The notes under the pieces are model-generated. The model searched no databases. It was not told the DNA's origin and worked only from the letters and a program-made list of their open reading frames with translations. A stretch of DNA of 21,002 nt from CAYTED01 sp964537075 (GTDB lineage Bacteria; Patescibacteriota; Minisyncoccia; Moranbacterales; UBA1568), in assembly GCA_964537075.1 (NCBI GenBank), contig CAZIBB010000015.1:1-21002 (forward strand), given 5' to 3'. This document shows positions 20,416 through 21,002 of the stretch, one piece after another. The stretch's first letter is position 1. The number at the start of each line of letters is the position of its first letter. The translations under genes were made by a program, and so were the position numbers.

Positions 20416-20853
20416 TTATTTTAAGAAGGGATTGGGAGATGACAAGACACCGGAAAGCTCATGCCAAAATTGATTTTTAAGTCGTTCCGGGAAGACCTTG
20501 ATAGGCTGAATTTCTTCTTTGGAAAACCAACGGGCTTCTTCGACAATCCCATGAAGATCGTTGATGTGTCCAATCTGGGTCGGTCCTATTGGATAAGCAA
20601 ACCAAAAGAGTTCAAAATGGACATCTCCATTCCCTGGACGAAACTCTTGAGCGTATAGAAGACGTACTGGATGAATTTTTATTCCAGTTTCCTCCTCAGT
20701 TTCTCGAATAGAACATTGTTCGATGCTTTCATTCTCATGGTCCCAGCCTCCGCCGGGAGCATACCAGAAATCAGCGCCTTCATTCCTGACCAGAAGTAGT
20801 TTGGCAGTTTCTTGGTCTAGAACAATAGTGCGACATATCACTCGGAGTGCCAT
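20416..20853 (-). CDS. Nudix hydrolase
   Basis: This 145-residue single-domain Nudix protein has APGGGWDHENESIEQCSIRE followed by TEEETGI, giving an intact Nudix box (G-x5-E-x7-RE-x2-EE-x-G-I). It would hydrolyse a nucleoside diphosphate linked to another group, or a damaged nucleotide, with Mg2+ held by the Glu residues. The fold starts with RVICRTIVLDQETAKLLLVRNEG and ends with EEARWFSKEEIQPI, the usual second-domain strand. The substrate is not readable. It is the first gene of the minus-strand Nudix-tmk unit and has a good promoter. No clear ribosome site precedes the ATG. Confidence 0.88.
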   Translation of the reverse strand: MALRVICRTIVLDQETAKLLLVRNEGADFWYAPGGGWDHENESIEQCSIRETEEETGIKIHPVRLLYAQEFRPGNGDVHFELFWFAYPIGPTQIGHINDLHGIVEEARWFSKEEIQPIKVFPERLKNQFWHELSGVLSSPNPFLK

Positions 20854-20894
20854 TTTTCGTGCCCTTTATAGTAGATTATTAAGTATACACATGG

Positions 20895-20923
20895 ATAAAA
20901 ACATATATATTTTATTTTGTCAA
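20895..20923 (-). promoter_or_regulatory. Promoter of the Nudix-tmk operon
   Basis: On the minus strand a consensus TTGACA (20923-20918) is followed by a 17-base spacer ending in TGT and TTTTAT (20900-20895). This again is an extended -10 arrangement. The start would be near 20888, about 35 bases before the Nudix ATG. Confidence 0.6.
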
Positions 20924-20977
20924 TGTAGCGTGGATATATTTCTGTTGTTAACAAAAAATGAAATTCTGGTATTATTT

Positions 20978-20986
20978 TGATATAAA
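20978..20986 (+). promoter_or_regulatory. Possible promoter for a gene beyond the right edge
   Basis: TGA followed by TATAAA forms an extended -10 like those elsewhere in the window, in a very A/T-rich stretch. No good -35 is present. Any gene it serves would start beyond base 21002. Confidence 0.3.
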
Positions 20987-21002
20987 TAGAAGAAAGTACT
21001 AT

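Overview
The window looks like a chromosomal segment of a Candidate Phyla Radiation (Patescibacteria) bacterium, most likely a Parcubacteria/Moranbacteria-type lineage. This is inferred from a compact archaeal-type aspartyl-tRNA synthetase, a 7TM-type histidine kinase, mostly Shine-Dalgarno-less starts, GC-rich palindromes between genes and short low-complexity spacers. No rRNA, tRNA, CRISPR array, transposase or integrase was seen.

Region 1 (1-7031) is a surface-polysaccharide locus. It holds a polyprenyl-phosphate sugar transferase, a small YvlD-like membrane protein, two GT-B glycosyltransferases, a short Wzz-like protein and a membrane-anchored, extremely acidic protein. The spacers carry repeats, including a long inverted repeat that encloses the Wzz-like gene. 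The region ends with an intrinsic terminator at 7061-7088.

Region 2 (7132-13067) starts with a strong extended -10 promoter and a palindrome. It holds a small membrane protein that appears frameshifted, an unusual alpha-oxoamine synthase-family PLP enzyme, a 7TM histidine kinase, a double-receiver response regulator and aspS. Synthase, membrane kinase and receiver together recall the CqsA/CqsS and LqsA/LqsS autoinducer systems, but that is inference.

Region 3 (13081-15706) is a self-contained operon with its own promoter, strong ribosome-binding sites and an intrinsic terminator. It encodes an RNHCP zinc-ribbon protein, a radical SAM-SPASM protein with a possible C-terminal PqqD-like domain, a small Cys-rich YkgJ/FliB-like protein and an overlapping 55-residue Lys-rich peptide gene. 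It looks like a peptide-modification (RiPP-type) system and is the best candidate for something undescribed.

Region 4 (15707-21002) is an accessory-looking stretch, visibly more A/T-rich up to about 19800. It holds an aminoglycoside-phosphotransferase-fold kinase whose first 30 residues look like the start of an S51 peptidase, a class I methyltransferase, a membrane GT2 glycosyltransferase on the minus strand, and a P-loop kinase-Nudix fusion. The fusion converges on a minus-strand Nudix-tmk operon, so kinase plus Nudix occurs twice, once fused and once as neighbouring genes.
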